Source: Candidatus Latescibacterota bacterium (GTDB lineage: Bacteria > JAAXHH01). Taken from it: a stretch of DNA of 64,000 nt. The notes below the pieces were generated by a model. That model was not told the DNA's origin, did no database searches, and saw only the letters and a list, made by a program, of their open reading frames with translations. Of this stretch, positions 33,614-43,096 are shown piece by piece. The stretch covers positions 2,191,330 to 2,255,329 of the forward strand of contig JAJEEG010000006.1 in assembly GCA_022821085.1 (NCBI GenBank), in the 5' to 3' direction. A program made the translations under genes and the position numbers. The stretch's first letter is position 1; every line of letters begins with the position of its first letter.

Positions 33614-36600
33614 ATGACGCAACCGAAATACCTGCCTCAGGGTTTGGACTTCCTCGGCTTCCTCGCAAAGGAGGTTGGCGACCTCCGTGGCATAACAACG
33701 CTGGCGCATGAACTCATCCAGAACGCAGACGACGCCAAGAATGAAGCCGGCGAACTCTCAGCAACTCGGATCATCTTCGATTTCACAGACGACGCCTTGG
33801 TGGTCAGTAACGACGCGGTTTTCAGGGAGATCGACTTCGAGCGTATACGGCAGGTGGCCGGCGGTTCAAAACGAAGTGAAGCCGGAGACCGTACCACGGG
33901 AGAATTCGGGGTAGGCTTCATCTCCGTGTACCTAGTCACAGACAGGCCGGAAATTCACTCGGCCGGCCGTCGTTGGATTCTGCGTCCCGAAAAGGGAGAA
34001 GATCGGAGGATAAAGGAGCTTAGCTCGTCGACCCCTGGCACCGTCTTCAAACTACCCTGGGCATTCGAAGAATCACCGTTACGCAAAAAACTGAAGGTCC
34101 CAACGGTTAAGCGTGATAGCATGGTTTCGTATGTTGAGGAGGTAAAAAACACACTGCCCCGTGCGATTTTATTTCTGAAAATGCTGAAGGCAATCGAGCT
34201 ACGCCGCGATGGTGAATTAGTGAGATGCGTGGAAAGGACTATTGAAGATCACAACATCACCGTTGGGTACAACAGTCTATGTAAGCACTGGCGGGTTATG
34301 GAAGGTCGTTTTGCGAATGAAGCGTCAGGGCTCAGGAACAGATTTCCTACTATTGATAGCAATCGCGAAGATCGTGTTCGGTTAGCGATTCCCCATGAGA
34401 TCCTTGACGATGGCGATGGGGTACTGTTCGCCACGCTACCTACGGAGCAGTCAACTGGACTTCCTTTCCACATAGACGCGGATTTCTTCCCAGCATCGGA
34501 TAGGAAGTCTATTGCGTTCGAAGACTCGTCCGACGATAGGTCCGAGTGGAATCGGTCTGCGATGAGGGCGGCTGCATCCGTAGTTGAAGATAACCTGATT
34601 GTGCTCAGAAACATGTTTGAACAGGATGCATCAACTTTCTGGGCTATCCTATATCGTCTTTATAAAGTATTCGAGGAATATAAGAACAATAATCGGAAGC
34701 CCCTAGGGGTATTCTGGAAGGTGTTGCTTTCACTGTTGGGCGATTCGCCCATCGTCTACACTCAATCGGGAAAGTGGCTAAAGCCAGCCGAGGTCCGCAT
34801 CACAACGGGCGGTAAAGAGAATGAGGCTGTACCAGCGTTTGAGGCTCTGGGTATAGAGACGGTTCACCAAGACTTGGGAAGCTACCGCAATTTGCTCACA
34901 CACGGGAATGTAGGTGTAGAAACTCTGAGCATTGAGGACATTTTCCAGGCACTGAATAGAAACAACATGACCGGGCGGACGCTGGATATCAGTCCTCTTC
35001 AAGACAACCTACTGAAACTGCTGTGGGTTGGGGCCAACGCAGTGTTGGAGAGAACGAGCGAGAGGTCTCAGAAATACGATGAAGAACTACGACTACTGGC
35101 TGAGTGTGCTCTGGCACCGGCTGTGGACGGACGGCTCTGGCCCTGCAAGTCTGTTTACAAGACGGACGAGGAAACCTGTGACGTCTTCAGTAACCTATTG
35201 CCAGATGGCAAATCGTTCTTGGCTGAAAAAAGCGAACCCCTGTTAGATAAAATCTGTAGGGAATTCGATCCTTTATGTGCCATAAAGGAAATGGAAATCC
35301 TAGAGTCTCAGGAGTTTGATTTACAGGCTAATTGGCGCGATGGGCGGTTTGATCCTTGCGCATTGTTGAGATGGTTCGCCAATAGGTCTGACCCAACCGA
35401 AGACGAAGATCTACGCGTAAGACTCGCAGAAATACCGGTGTTTCCGTCCACCGAGCAACTGCGTCCTCTCAATGAACTGTGGCTGGCCGGTGGTTTTGAC
35501 GATCCACTAGGATTAGCGGACATCGTGGATACCAAAAAACTAAAGGATCTTACAGGGTTCCTAAGGGATCTGGGCGCTCGGGAACTCACTTTCCTTGAAT
35601 ATGCAGTACATTACATTCCTCAAGCCTTCGTTCGCAACAGTGGTGTAGCCACTGAGAAAAAGCACAACCTCCTAGATATCCTTGCGAACCATCTAGACGA
35701 GATCGAAGAGAATGAGGATCTCAAGAATGAACTCGCCTCGTTAAATACAGTCGAGTGTACCGACCACGAATACAGATTACCTGACGACGTCTATTTTATC
35801 TCTGACGATGTTCGGAACACACTCGGAGATTTCGTTCACTATGCTAGCCTACCTGAGAAGTCGGAAAGTAGAATGAAAACCTATCGTTGGTTAGGCGTCG
35901 AAGACCGTCCTCGACCCAAACATGTGATCCAGTTAATTAATAAGCTGACGCATGAATTGCCAGATAAGGAGTCAGTACGGCAGATTCAGATGTTGTTGAA
36001 GGTTATTGGAAAGACGAATATCCCAATTGAAAAGAAGGGCTACGATGACCTCAAATATATGGAGTGGCTACCGTGTGAAGGTGATTCGCACAAGTGGCAT
36101 AAGCCGAACTTTCTCTATGCCGCCGACTACAAAAACCTTTTCAAATCGCAAGCGCAGTTCCTTGATGTTTCCCACTCTAATCAGCAAGGTATAAAGGATT
36201 TTCTTTGTCATTTGGGAGTTAAGTTCAGCCCGACGCCAATTCTAGTCGTCCAACATCTGCTTGAGTGCGCCAAGCACGACGATGCACCTCCTGAAGGCAT
36301 CTACCAGTGGCTGAACAATAACGCAAAAAAAGCTGACATTCAGAATTTATCGAAAACCGAGTGTCTTCGTATTAAAAGTAGTAACAGTAGTAAAGGCAGA
36401 TATCTTCGGCCGGATCAGGTCTACTGGGGTAAACATCCTTTTGGCAGGTTTCGGTCCCGACTTGATGAGTTTTTTCTTCCATACCAGAACTTGCTCTCAG
36501 CCCTTGATATAAAAGAAACGCCAGATCACGAGGATGCCATTCAAGTATTAAAAGAGTTGTCTAATGAAATTGGGCATACCCGGTTGAAGTCAGAAGATGA

Positions 36601-38245
36601 CAAAGTCGTACGACAATGTTGGGCGATGTTGACCGATGCACTTGAAGAGGACGCGATTTGTCCTAAAAAAGTATATGCGGAATTGAATAACGTTAAGTGC
36701 GTACCTAACCGACAGAATATGTTGTATTTCCCGTCATGGATGTTCTTTGAAGATATACCTGATCTCGCTGGCAAATTCGTAAAACTCAGGGACAATTCTA
36801 TTGCGCGTCAGGAGCGAGTTTGGTTGGCAATGGAAAAGGCCGGTGTCAGACCAGTCTCTGAAGTAGTACAAGGCGTTATACATGAAACTACATACCCGAC
36901 GGAGGATCACTTACTGCAGAAACGGATCAAACAGCGCTTCGACCTTATCAAAACTATATCGGACGATTCCGTGTGGCTTGACGATATCCATTTCATTCGT
37001 GTTGACCGCCTCAGTATTACTTGGTGCCTCAAAACTGAAGCATTCGGAGGTGCTGAAAGTACTAAACCTGAGTCAGCTTTGGCACACCTAGAGAACTCTA
37101 GGAAGGCCATTTATTTCAGTATGAAGGATGGAATTCATCCGTGGTCGGCCATTGCGAGGGAATTGTCTCATGCTATCGCTCCTGGAAAAGAAGTCATGTC
37201 CATTTCTCCTGGACTTCGCACTATCATAGCAGCCGAATCTCGCGTCGATGCCATAACTGAACTTAAAGAATTGGGTATAACTATCACTGAAAAACTGCAT
37301 GCACAGGAAGACCAAGGCAATACCGCTGAGTCGTTTGAAGAGACCCCTTCATCCAATCGCTTCGACGAGACGTCTGTTCATGATAGGACGAATGCCAGTG
37401 TCTCGGACGAGTTTCCTCCTTCCATTGTTGACAGATCTGACGTAATCAGTCCAGTATCCCCTGTGGACGGAAAAAACGCGCTTTCTGAACCACGCCTTGA
37501 GAGCGTTGATCGTCCATCCGGTGTGAATCCAAGAACCGAGAGGTACCGCGGGGCTAAGGGCACCACCTCCGAGCCAGCGTCCTCAGGGGGAAGTGAACCT
37601 CGGGAGCTGTTCGCAATGAAGCTATTCGATGTACAAACGATAGATCCATCTGTTGATCTCGACCGGCCTGTGTTGCTTCCCGATGGAGGGCCAAGAACCA
37701 GCAAGTCGGCTTCACGTCATACCCAACAGTCCAGTCAATTCGGTCGCTCTGGTGACAAAACACCCAAGTTGGTAACACAGTGGAAGCCATCAAAGGCTGC
37801 CGCGGATCTCGCAGGAAAGTTCAGAGATATGGTTCATGGCGATTATGGTAATCGGTGCCAAGTATGCGGCAAGACTTTCTCAATGCCAAACGGCGAGCCG
37901 CAGGTCTTTGTTGTTCACTTGGTGGGTCCAAGTGAGGATGACCGGACTAACCACTTCGGCAATCTTTTGGGGCTATGTGGATGGCATTACGCGCTCATGC
38001 AATACGGTCAAATGGTTTTGTTGGATCCCGACAATGGCAAACCGGTTAAAGACTGGAAAGCCATGTGTGATGTCGCGTTCGGGGTATCTGAGAAAACTGA
38101 CGATGAGGGGAATTCATACAGGGCACTGCCAATCCGTTTTTGGAATGTTCATCAGGGATGGTGTCCCGAATCGGAGACAGTTGACGAAGAAATCCGCTAC
38201 AGCAATCCACACTGGGAGTACCTTTGCAAACTCCTCAAGACGTAA
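33614..38245 (+). CDS. Giant sacsin/NOV-type GHKL ATPase with C-terminal HNH-like module
   Basis: 1543 residues. The N-terminus resembles sacsin/NOV repeat ATPases of the Hsp90-like GHKL fold: AHELIQNADDA (residues 31-41, Bergerat N box with Glu33, Asn37), VVSNDAVF in the sacsin form of the G1 motif, and GEFGVGFISVYLVTD (residues 96-110, G2 box). The long middle has no recognised motif. Residues about 1230-1370 are Ser/Pro-rich and look disordered. The last 140 residues contain RCQVCGKTF (Cys1415, Cys1418), VVHLVGPSEDD and NLLGLCGWHYALM. This spacing is like an HNH/Zn endonuclease (C-x2-C, H, N-x2-x-LC-x2-H), although the final His is missing. Base composition is more AT-rich than the flanks. 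It is followed after 11 bp by an SNF2 helicase. A joint nucleic-acid defence role is inferred. Confidence 0.72.
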   Translation: MTQPKYLPQGLDFLGFLAKEVGDLRGITTLAHELIQNADDAKNEAGELSATRIIFDFTDDALVVSNDAVFREIDFERIRQVAGGSKRSEAGDRTTGEFGVGFISVYLVTDRPEIHSAGRRWILRPEKGEDRRIKELSSSTPGTVFKLPWAFEESPLRKKLKVPTVKRDSMVSYVEEVKNTLPRAILFLKMLKAIELRRDGELVRCVERTIEDHNITVGYNSLCKHWRVMEGRFANEASGLRNRFPTIDSNREDRVRLAIPHEILDDGDGVLFATLPTEQSTGLPFHIDADFFPASDRKSIAFEDSSDDRSEWNRSAMRAAASVVEDNLIVLRNMFEQDASTFWAILYRLYKVFEEYKNNNRKPLGVFWKVLLSLLGDSPIVYTQSGKWLKPAEVRITTGGKENEAVPAFEALGIETVHQDLGSYRNLLTHGNVGVETLSIEDIFQALNRNNMTGRTLDISPLQDNLLKLLWVGANAVLERTSERSQKYDEELRLLAECALAPAVDGRLWPCKSVYKTDEETCDVFSNLLPDGKSFLAEKSEPLLDKICREFDPLCAIKEMEILESQEFDLQANWRDGRFDPCALLRWFANRSDPTEDEDLRVRLAEIPVFPSTEQLRPLNELWLAGGFDDPLGLADIVDTKKLKDLTGFLRDLGARELTFLEYAVHYIPQAFVRNSGVATEKKHNLLDILANHLDEIEENEDLKNELASLNTVECTDHEYRLPDDVYFISDDVRNTLGDFVHYASLPEKSESRMKTYRWLGVEDRPRPKHVIQLINKLTHELPDKESVRQIQMLLKVIGKTNIPIEKKGYDDLKYMEWLPCEGDSHKWHKPNFLYAADYKNLFKSQAQFLDVSHSNQQGIKDFLCHLGVKFSPTPILVVQHLLECAKHDDAPPEGIYQWLNNNAKKADIQNLSKTECLRIKSSNSSKGRYLRPDQVYWGKHPFGRFRSRLDEFFLPYQNLLSALDIKETPDHEDAIQVLKELSNEIGHTRLKSEDDKVVRQCWAMLTDALEEDAICPKKVYAELNNVKCVPNRQNMLYFPSWMFFEDIPDLAGKFVKLRDNSIARQERVWLAMEKAGVRPVSEVVQGVIHETTYPTEDHLLQKRIKQRFDLIKTISDDSVWLDDIHFIRVDRLSITWCLKTEAFGGAESTKPESALAHLENSRKAIYFSMKDGIHPWSAIARELSHAIAPGKEVMSISPGLRTIIAAESRVDAITELKELGITITEKLHAQEDQGNTAESFEETPSSNRFDETSVHDRTNASVSDEFPPSIVDRSDVISPVSPVDGKNALSEPRLESVDRPSGVNPRTERYRGAKGTTSEPASSGGSEPRELFAMKLFDVQTIDPSVDLDRPVLLPDGGPRTSKSASRHTQQSSQFGRSGDKTPKLVTQWKPSKAAADLAGKFRDMVHGDYGNRCQVCGKTFSMPNGEPQVFVVHLVGPSEDDRTNHFGNLLGLCGWHYALMQYGQMVLLDPDNGKPVKDWKAMCDVAFGVSEKTDDEGNSYRALPIRFWNVHQGWCPESETVDEEIRYSNPHWEYLCKLLKT

Positions 38246-38256
38246 GTGAATCTTCG

Positions 38257-41232
38257 ATGGCAGATCTGCGCGCCAACATGAAAGTCAGGTACAAGGCCGA
38301 TCCTTCCACCGTGGGTTGGGTCGTTTCCGTCACAGGCGAAAGTGCAAGGGTTTTCATCGCCGATTCCACCAAGCTGGTGCCGGTCACAGAACTAGAACCG
38401 GCTCCCAGTCTGGTAGAAATGAACCCCGATGAATTCAGGAATACCCTGACGCAACGCAGACTGGAGCACCCGCTGACGGACCAGCTTCTTTCGTACAAGG
38501 CTTCCCGGACCGACCTATACTACCATCAGTTCCTGCCTGTCAAGAAGATGCTAGAGTCGCCCGATCAGCGACTCCTTATTGCGGACGAGGTGGGCACGGG
38601 TAAGACTATTGAGGCTGGCCTGATCTGGGCGGAGTTGGAGTCCAGAGAAGCATACGGCCTCGAGAACGTCTGGATAATCTGCCCCAAGTCGCTCGTTGGG
38701 AAGTGGCAGGACGAGATGTTGCATCGGTTCGATCTCCGGGTTGAATCCATGTCGTCGCAAGATCTTCGCCAAGCGCTGGTGTCGCTGGAGCGAGATGGTG
38801 TGCTACCGCCCAGGTTTTCCAAGACCGTAGTCAATCTGGAGTTGATACGAGCCGAGGAGTACGCGGCAAGGTTGGGCCAGACGGCCATCGCATGGGACTT
38901 GGTGATCTTCGACGAAGCCCATCACCTTCGTAACCCTGAGACCCTGTCTCATGCCTTGGCAGTCTCCATCTGTGAGCGGTCGAAGACCGCACTTTTCCTA
39001 TCTGCCACCCCGTTGCAGACCAGCCTATCCGACATCGTTCACCTGATGGAAGCGTTAGGAGTGGATGTGGCGGCAGCCCCACGCCTGCTTGAAGAGCAGC
39101 TGCGCTGGGACATGGAGTTGAACGACTGGATCCGTTTGGTCAGAAACCAGCCTCCTGGTTGGCAAAAAGAAATGGATCGTGTTTTGTACCGTTTGGAAGT
39201 TAAAGGCGGGCATGACAGGCCAGGATGGATCGGATTTCGGCAGCTTGTGAGCGAGTCTGACATGGAGGACAGGGCACAGCGAACCATTGTTGTCGAAGCA
39301 GCGCGCGACCTGCAGGCGCTGAGTCCATACATGACACGGACGCTTCGCTCGGACGTAGACGCCAACAGACCAACGCGAGAGGCTATCACCCGGAGTGTGG
39401 AATTCAGCCCCGAAGAAAAGGCTTTCTATGATAAAGTCTATGATTTCTGCCTGGAACGCGCATCGACGGCAAGCGCACCCCCTGGATTCATAACCCAGAT
39501 GCCGGAGCGACGGACTGCGAGTTGTGTACCCGCCGTAGCTTCGGAGATCCTGGGATACGCGGCAGAGGACGAGGACGAAGAGGCCAGAGCGCGGTTCACA
39601 CAAAAAGAAGTCGTGATATTGAAGCCACTTGCGCAAGCGGCGCTGAGATCAACAGATCGGAAGTTAGAGGCGCTGTGCGAGATACTTGAGCACTCATTTC
39701 GAGAGTTGAAGTCTGACAGGGTGATGGTCTTCTCGACTTTCCGGGGCACGCTCAATTATCTCGCGAAAGAACTGGACGAAAGAGGCTACTCACATGAACT
39801 GATGTACGGTCCCACGCCTCCGAGAGATGAGGACTGTCGACGGGATGAGAAGAGCCGCGAACGTATCGGGGCGGAGTTTCGGCGAGGCAAGTTCCAAATA
39901 CTGCTCGCCAGTGAAGTCGCCGGCGAAGGACTCGACTTCGAGCACTGCCACATCGTCATCAACTACGACCTCCCTTGGAATCCGATGCGCGTCGAGCAGA
40001 GGATAGGCCGATGCGATCGGATCGGCCAGCGCTCGGACAAGGTCCATGTCGGTAGTCTCGCCAGTATCGGGACAATTGAGCAGAGGATACTATCTCGCCT
40101 GTATGAGAGGCTTAACGTCTTTGAGCGGGCTTTGGGCGACATGGAAGTCATTCTGGGGGAGCATGTCGCTGCGTTCGAGCGAGAGGTATTCTCGCACAGC
40201 TTGTCCCCACAGCAGCAGCTGGATCGTCTCGAAAGAATTAGCCAAGCAGTAGAGAACAGGGAACATCAGCGGGAGTCGGTCACACAGTCGGGCGTCATCT
40301 CAGAGCAGGGTAGACAGTTAATCGAATCTGATCAGGACGAAATCAAGGATGCCGAGGCTAAGTTCTTGTCCCCGGAAGAGGTGGCGGAGTTCGTCTACGC
40401 CTCCCTTGATAGCCATCTCCCAAAGTGCGTGAAGCGAACACTCGCAAAGGAGCAGTTCGAGGTCAGCGGAACAGAGGAGATGAGGGATGCGCTACAAGGC
40501 CTGTTGAGGACTTATTCGTCCACCCACTACGCACGTACCGAGATCGTTCGCTTCCGTAAACGCTTGGACGAGCAAAAGAAGATAAGGGTCTCGTTCTCGG
40601 GACATGGAGACAACACCGAGTTCGTTCACACCCGACATCCTTTGGTACTGCTAGCGAGGAATCTGGTGGACGACACACTGTCCGATATCCCGTACTGCTC
40701 GGGTATGGTTCCCGCAGGTGTTGTGGACGAGCCGATCATGCTAGTCTGGGCCGTGGGCTCGCTTGAAGGCTACACAAACCGCGCCGAGATCCTTTGTGTA
40801 ACTGTCAACTGTGCCACAAGTTCGGTCCACCCCGTCACAGGCAACCAAGCCCAAGAGTTGACGCACATGCTGTTGCCATTCGGGGATGGACGTTGCGTTG
40901 ATATTGATGTAGCAGATCTACTGACGCAAGCCGAACACACGCTGCTGACTCAGTTTGACGGTCTTGGCAAAGTCTTCAATTCGAGGAATAACCTCTTAGC
41001 TGAGAAGGCAAGACAGGCGACAATCTCTCACGCCAGTCGCAAGCTTGACTGGCTGGAGCGCCAGCTAGCAAGGGGCAATATCAAGAACAACATAAGAAAC
41101 CTGTACCACGGCTGGCGCCGTAATATCGAAGCCGAGACCCAGTCAAAGTTGAATGAGATAGAGAAGAGAAGTCAAGTTCGGTCGTCTCTGGAGATAATAG
41201 GAGTCGTAGCCATACATCCGGAGAATCTCTGA
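38257..41232 (+). CDS. SNF2/RapA-type DEAD/H helicase-translocase
   Basis: The ATG at 38257 (MADLRANMKVRYKADP) is favoured, 11 bases after the preceding stop; the track's TTG at 38224 would overlap it by 22 bp. The 991-residue protein has RecA-like domain 1 with LLIADEVGTGKTIEAGLIWA (Walker A), VIFDEAHHLRNPETLSHAL (motif II DEAH) and ALFLSATPLQT (motif III). Domain 2 has MVFSTFRGTLNYLAKELDER, LLASEVAGEGLDFEHCHIVI and MRVEQRIGRCDRIGQRSDKV (motifs V and VI). This is the SNF2 family near RapA/HepA and DISARM DrmD-type helicases. A short N-terminal SH3-like region (VGWVVSVTGESARVFIADST) resembles RapA's Tudor-like domain. It is predicted to translocate on dsDNA as partner of the GHKL ATPase. Confidence 0.9.
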   Translation: MADLRANMKVRYKADPSTVGWVVSVTGESARVFIADSTKLVPVTELEPAPSLVEMNPDEFRNTLTQRRLEHPLTDQLLSYKASRTDLYYHQFLPVKKMLESPDQRLLIADEVGTGKTIEAGLIWAELESREAYGLENVWIICPKSLVGKWQDEMLHRFDLRVESMSSQDLRQALVSLERDGVLPPRFSKTVVNLELIRAEEYAARLGQTAIAWDLVIFDEAHHLRNPETLSHALAVSICERSKTALFLSATPLQTSLSDIVHLMEALGVDVAAAPRLLEEQLRWDMELNDWIRLVRNQPPGWQKEMDRVLYRLEVKGGHDRPGWIGFRQLVSESDMEDRAQRTIVVEAARDLQALSPYMTRTLRSDVDANRPTREAITRSVEFSPEEKAFYDKVYDFCLERASTASAPPGFITQMPERRTASCVPAVASEILGYAAEDEDEEARARFTQKEVVILKPLAQAALRSTDRKLEALCEILEHSFRELKSDRVMVFSTFRGTLNYLAKELDERGYSHELMYGPTPPRDEDCRRDEKSRERIGAEFRRGKFQILLASEVAGEGLDFEHCHIVINYDLPWNPMRVEQRIGRCDRIGQRSDKVHVGSLASIGTIEQRILSRLYERLNVFERALGDMEVILGEHVAAFEREVFSHSLSPQQQLDRLERISQAVENREHQRESVTQSGVISEQGRQLIESDQDEIKDAEAKFLSPEEVAEFVYASLDSHLPKCVKRTLAKEQFEVSGTEEMRDALQGLLRTYSSTHYARTEIVRFRKRLDEQKKIRVSFSGHGDNTEFVHTRHPLVLLARNLVDDTLSDIPYCSGMVPAGVVDEPIMLVWAVGSLEGYTNRAEILCVTVNCATSSVHPVTGNQAQELTHMLLPFGDGRCVDIDVADLLTQAEHTLLTQFDGLGKVFNSRNNLLAEKARQATISHASRKLDWLERQLARGNIKNNIRNLYHGWRRNIEAETQSKLNEIEKRSQVRSSLEIIGVVAIHPENL

Positions 41233-42004
41233 CTTCTCTGAATGAAGGGCGAAGCAGCAACTACTGACAGTTTGAATTCTCGGCACCAAAATCTGAGCCT
41301 ACAACGCTGCATATCGAGTAATGAGTCATTGAAGGGTACTGTTGTGCTTCAACACGTTTGGCCGGATGATGTGCGGGTGTAGAATAGGAGCCGTCCATGA
41401 CCAACACAGAAACCTATTCGATGTTAAAACGTTCCGCATGATTTGTAAGGAGGGTTTGAGCCACGTCGATACAATATTGTTAATTCGAAAGTTGCTGGAC
41501 GCGGGGTCGCAATTTAACCTTTCGCGCTTTGCTGCTTTGGCAAGAGCCAGTTTTTTTGATACATTCAAGGAACTGTTCATAAGGCACCGAACCACTGTTC
41601 TTGGGACTGTACATTCTGGGCGGTACGGCAATCACAATGTATTTAGCCGGAAACGTGACGTCTGACTGATCTGTGTCTGAGATACAATACCAGACCGTAC
41701 TCTCTAGACATTGACCACCAGAACATCGCGAATTACAGGCAAAGCACTTCTGGTTCGCTCAATCTGCTCCTTGATTTCGCCATGTGACTAACCTGCATCA
41801 CATTGGTTTACGCAACATTGCTTCTCCAATCCGCCCTGACATACGTCACTGGCGAAAAGCTGTTGCCCTTCCGATTGCAATCCCATTATATTGCCCTGTT
41901 TGCGAAACGGCGCCGCGCCGGGACCCGGCCTGTCCGGATTACGGCCCGGTGTCGTGACGGCTTTAGCTTGATTAACGGGAATTCCGGGACCAGCGGAGGC
42001 ACAT
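41233..42004. other. Intergenic region at the end of the defence-like island
   Basis: About 770 bases with mixed composition. Two opposing ORFs of about 100 codons (41326-41631 minus, 41342-41665 plus) overlap each other and neither resembles a known protein or has a good ribosome-binding site. A 28-codon frame at 41704-41787 on the minus strand ends IERTRSALPVIRDVLVVNV, which looks protein-like and may be the decayed end of a gene. Composition returns to the GC-rich norm from about 41.9 kb. Confidence 0.45.
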
Positions 42005-42952
42005 GTGCGCATAGCGGTATTCGGTACAGGAGGCGTGGGCGGTTATTACGGCGGACGGCTTGCCGAGGCGGGGGAAGAGGTCGTATTCATCGCGCGCGGC
42101 GAGCACCTGGAAGCCCTCCGGCGGGACGGTCTCCGCGTGGAGAGCACCAAGGGCGACTTTTCGTTGCCCTCCATCGAGGCCATCGGCGATTCCAGGCAGG
42201 CCGGCGACGTGGACGTCGTCATGCTCTGCGTCAAGTGCTGGCAGGTGCCCGACGCCCTCGACGGACTCCGGCCCCTGCTCGGACCGGATACCTGCATCCT
42301 GCCCATGGAAAACGGGGTGGAGACCCCGGAGCAACTCGCCAGGGAGTTTGGCTGGCGTCACGTGCTCGGCGGCGTATGCGGGATCGTCTCGTTCATCGCC
42401 GAACCGGGTCTCATCCGGCACGTAGCGTACGAACCCTTCGTCAATTTCGGCGAATGGGACAACCGGCCCAGTGATCGGGTAGACCGGCTGCGCCGGGCCT
42501 TCGAAGGCGCCCGGGGACTCATCGTCGATACCCCGGCGGATATACAGGCCGCCATGTGGCGCAAGTACATCCTCATCGCTTCGTGGAGCGGGATCGGCGG
42601 CGTGACCCGCGCGCCGATCGGCGTCGTCCGCAGCCAGCCCGGGACGCGGCGGCTCCTCGAGGGGGCCATGGAGGAAATCCACCAGGTGGCCGCCGCACTG
42701 GGGGTCAACCTCCCGGACGACATCGTGGCGCAGACCCTGGCCACCCTGGACAGCGTGGAATACGGCGGTACCGCCTCCATGCAGCGGGATATCATGGAAG
42801 GACGTTTCTCCGAACTGGAGGCCCAGACCGGCGCGCTGGTCCGCATGGGCAGGGAAGCGGGCGTGCCCACGCCGGTCAACGAATTCATCTACCATGCGCT
42901 TCGGCCGATGGAACTGCGCACGCGCGATCAGGTGTCCTTCGAGGCGCCCTGA
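42005..42952 (+). CDS. 2-dehydropantoate 2-reductase-family protein (ApbA/PanE)
   Basis: A 315-residue NAD(P)-binding protein. MRIAVFGTGGVGGYYGGRLA is the Rossmann opening with G-x-G-x2-G; GDVDVVMLCVKCWQVPDAL carries the conserved Lys, and the helical C-terminal domain has YILIASWSGIGGVTRAPIG and SMQRDIMEGRFSELEAQTGA, with the conserved Glu. The start is GTG. True PanE reduces ketopantoate in pantothenate synthesis, but the superfamily includes other 2-oxoacid reductases and this copy is not near other pan genes. It is the first gene after the island, directly upstream of the corrinoid cluster. Confidence 0.85.
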   Translation: MRIAVFGTGGVGGYYGGRLAEAGEEVVFIARGEHLEALRRDGLRVESTKGDFSLPSIEAIGDSRQAGDVDVVMLCVKCWQVPDALDGLRPLLGPDTCILPMENGVETPEQLAREFGWRHVLGGVCGIVSFIAEPGLIRHVAYEPFVNFGEWDNRPSDRVDRLRRAFEGARGLIVDTPADIQAAMWRKYILIASWSGIGGVTRAPIGVVRSQPGTRRLLEGAMEEIHQVAAALGVNLPDDIVAQTLATLDSVEYGGTASMQRDIMEGRFSELEAQTGALVRMGREAGVPTPVNEFIYHALRPMELRTRDQVSFEAP

Positions 42953-43004
42953 GGCGCGGCGGCGCGGCGGCGCGGCGCCCTGAGGCTCGGCGGCGCGGCG
43001 GCGG
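42944..43004 (+). repeat. Duplicated 3' end of the PanE-like gene, including its stop
   Basis: GCGCCCTGAGGCGCGGCGGC starts a 30-base unit at 42944 that includes the TGA stop (42950-42952). A copy with two changes begins at 42975. The intervening sequence is itself a GCGGCGGC simple repeat. Confidence 0.8.
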
Positions 43005-43096
43005 CCATTCAGTCGCCCGTTGGCGTCCACAGGATGCGGCACGAAGCGTCCGGGTGACGCATCCGGCAACCAGACCATCCCTCCGGAACAAACCGA

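Noticed and set aside
33614-41232. Considered as a DISARM system
   Set aside because: The helicase resembles DrmD-type SNF2 proteins, but no drmA, drmB, drmC or methylase gene is present.
41342-41665. 107-residue ORF (plus) and its opposite at 41326-41631
   Set aside because: Mutually overlapping, without ribosome-binding site or recognised motif; too weak to call either one.
41704-41787. 28-codon minus-strand fragment ending VIRDVLVVNV
   Set aside because: Looks protein-like but lacks a start; may be a relic. Not enough for a gene call.
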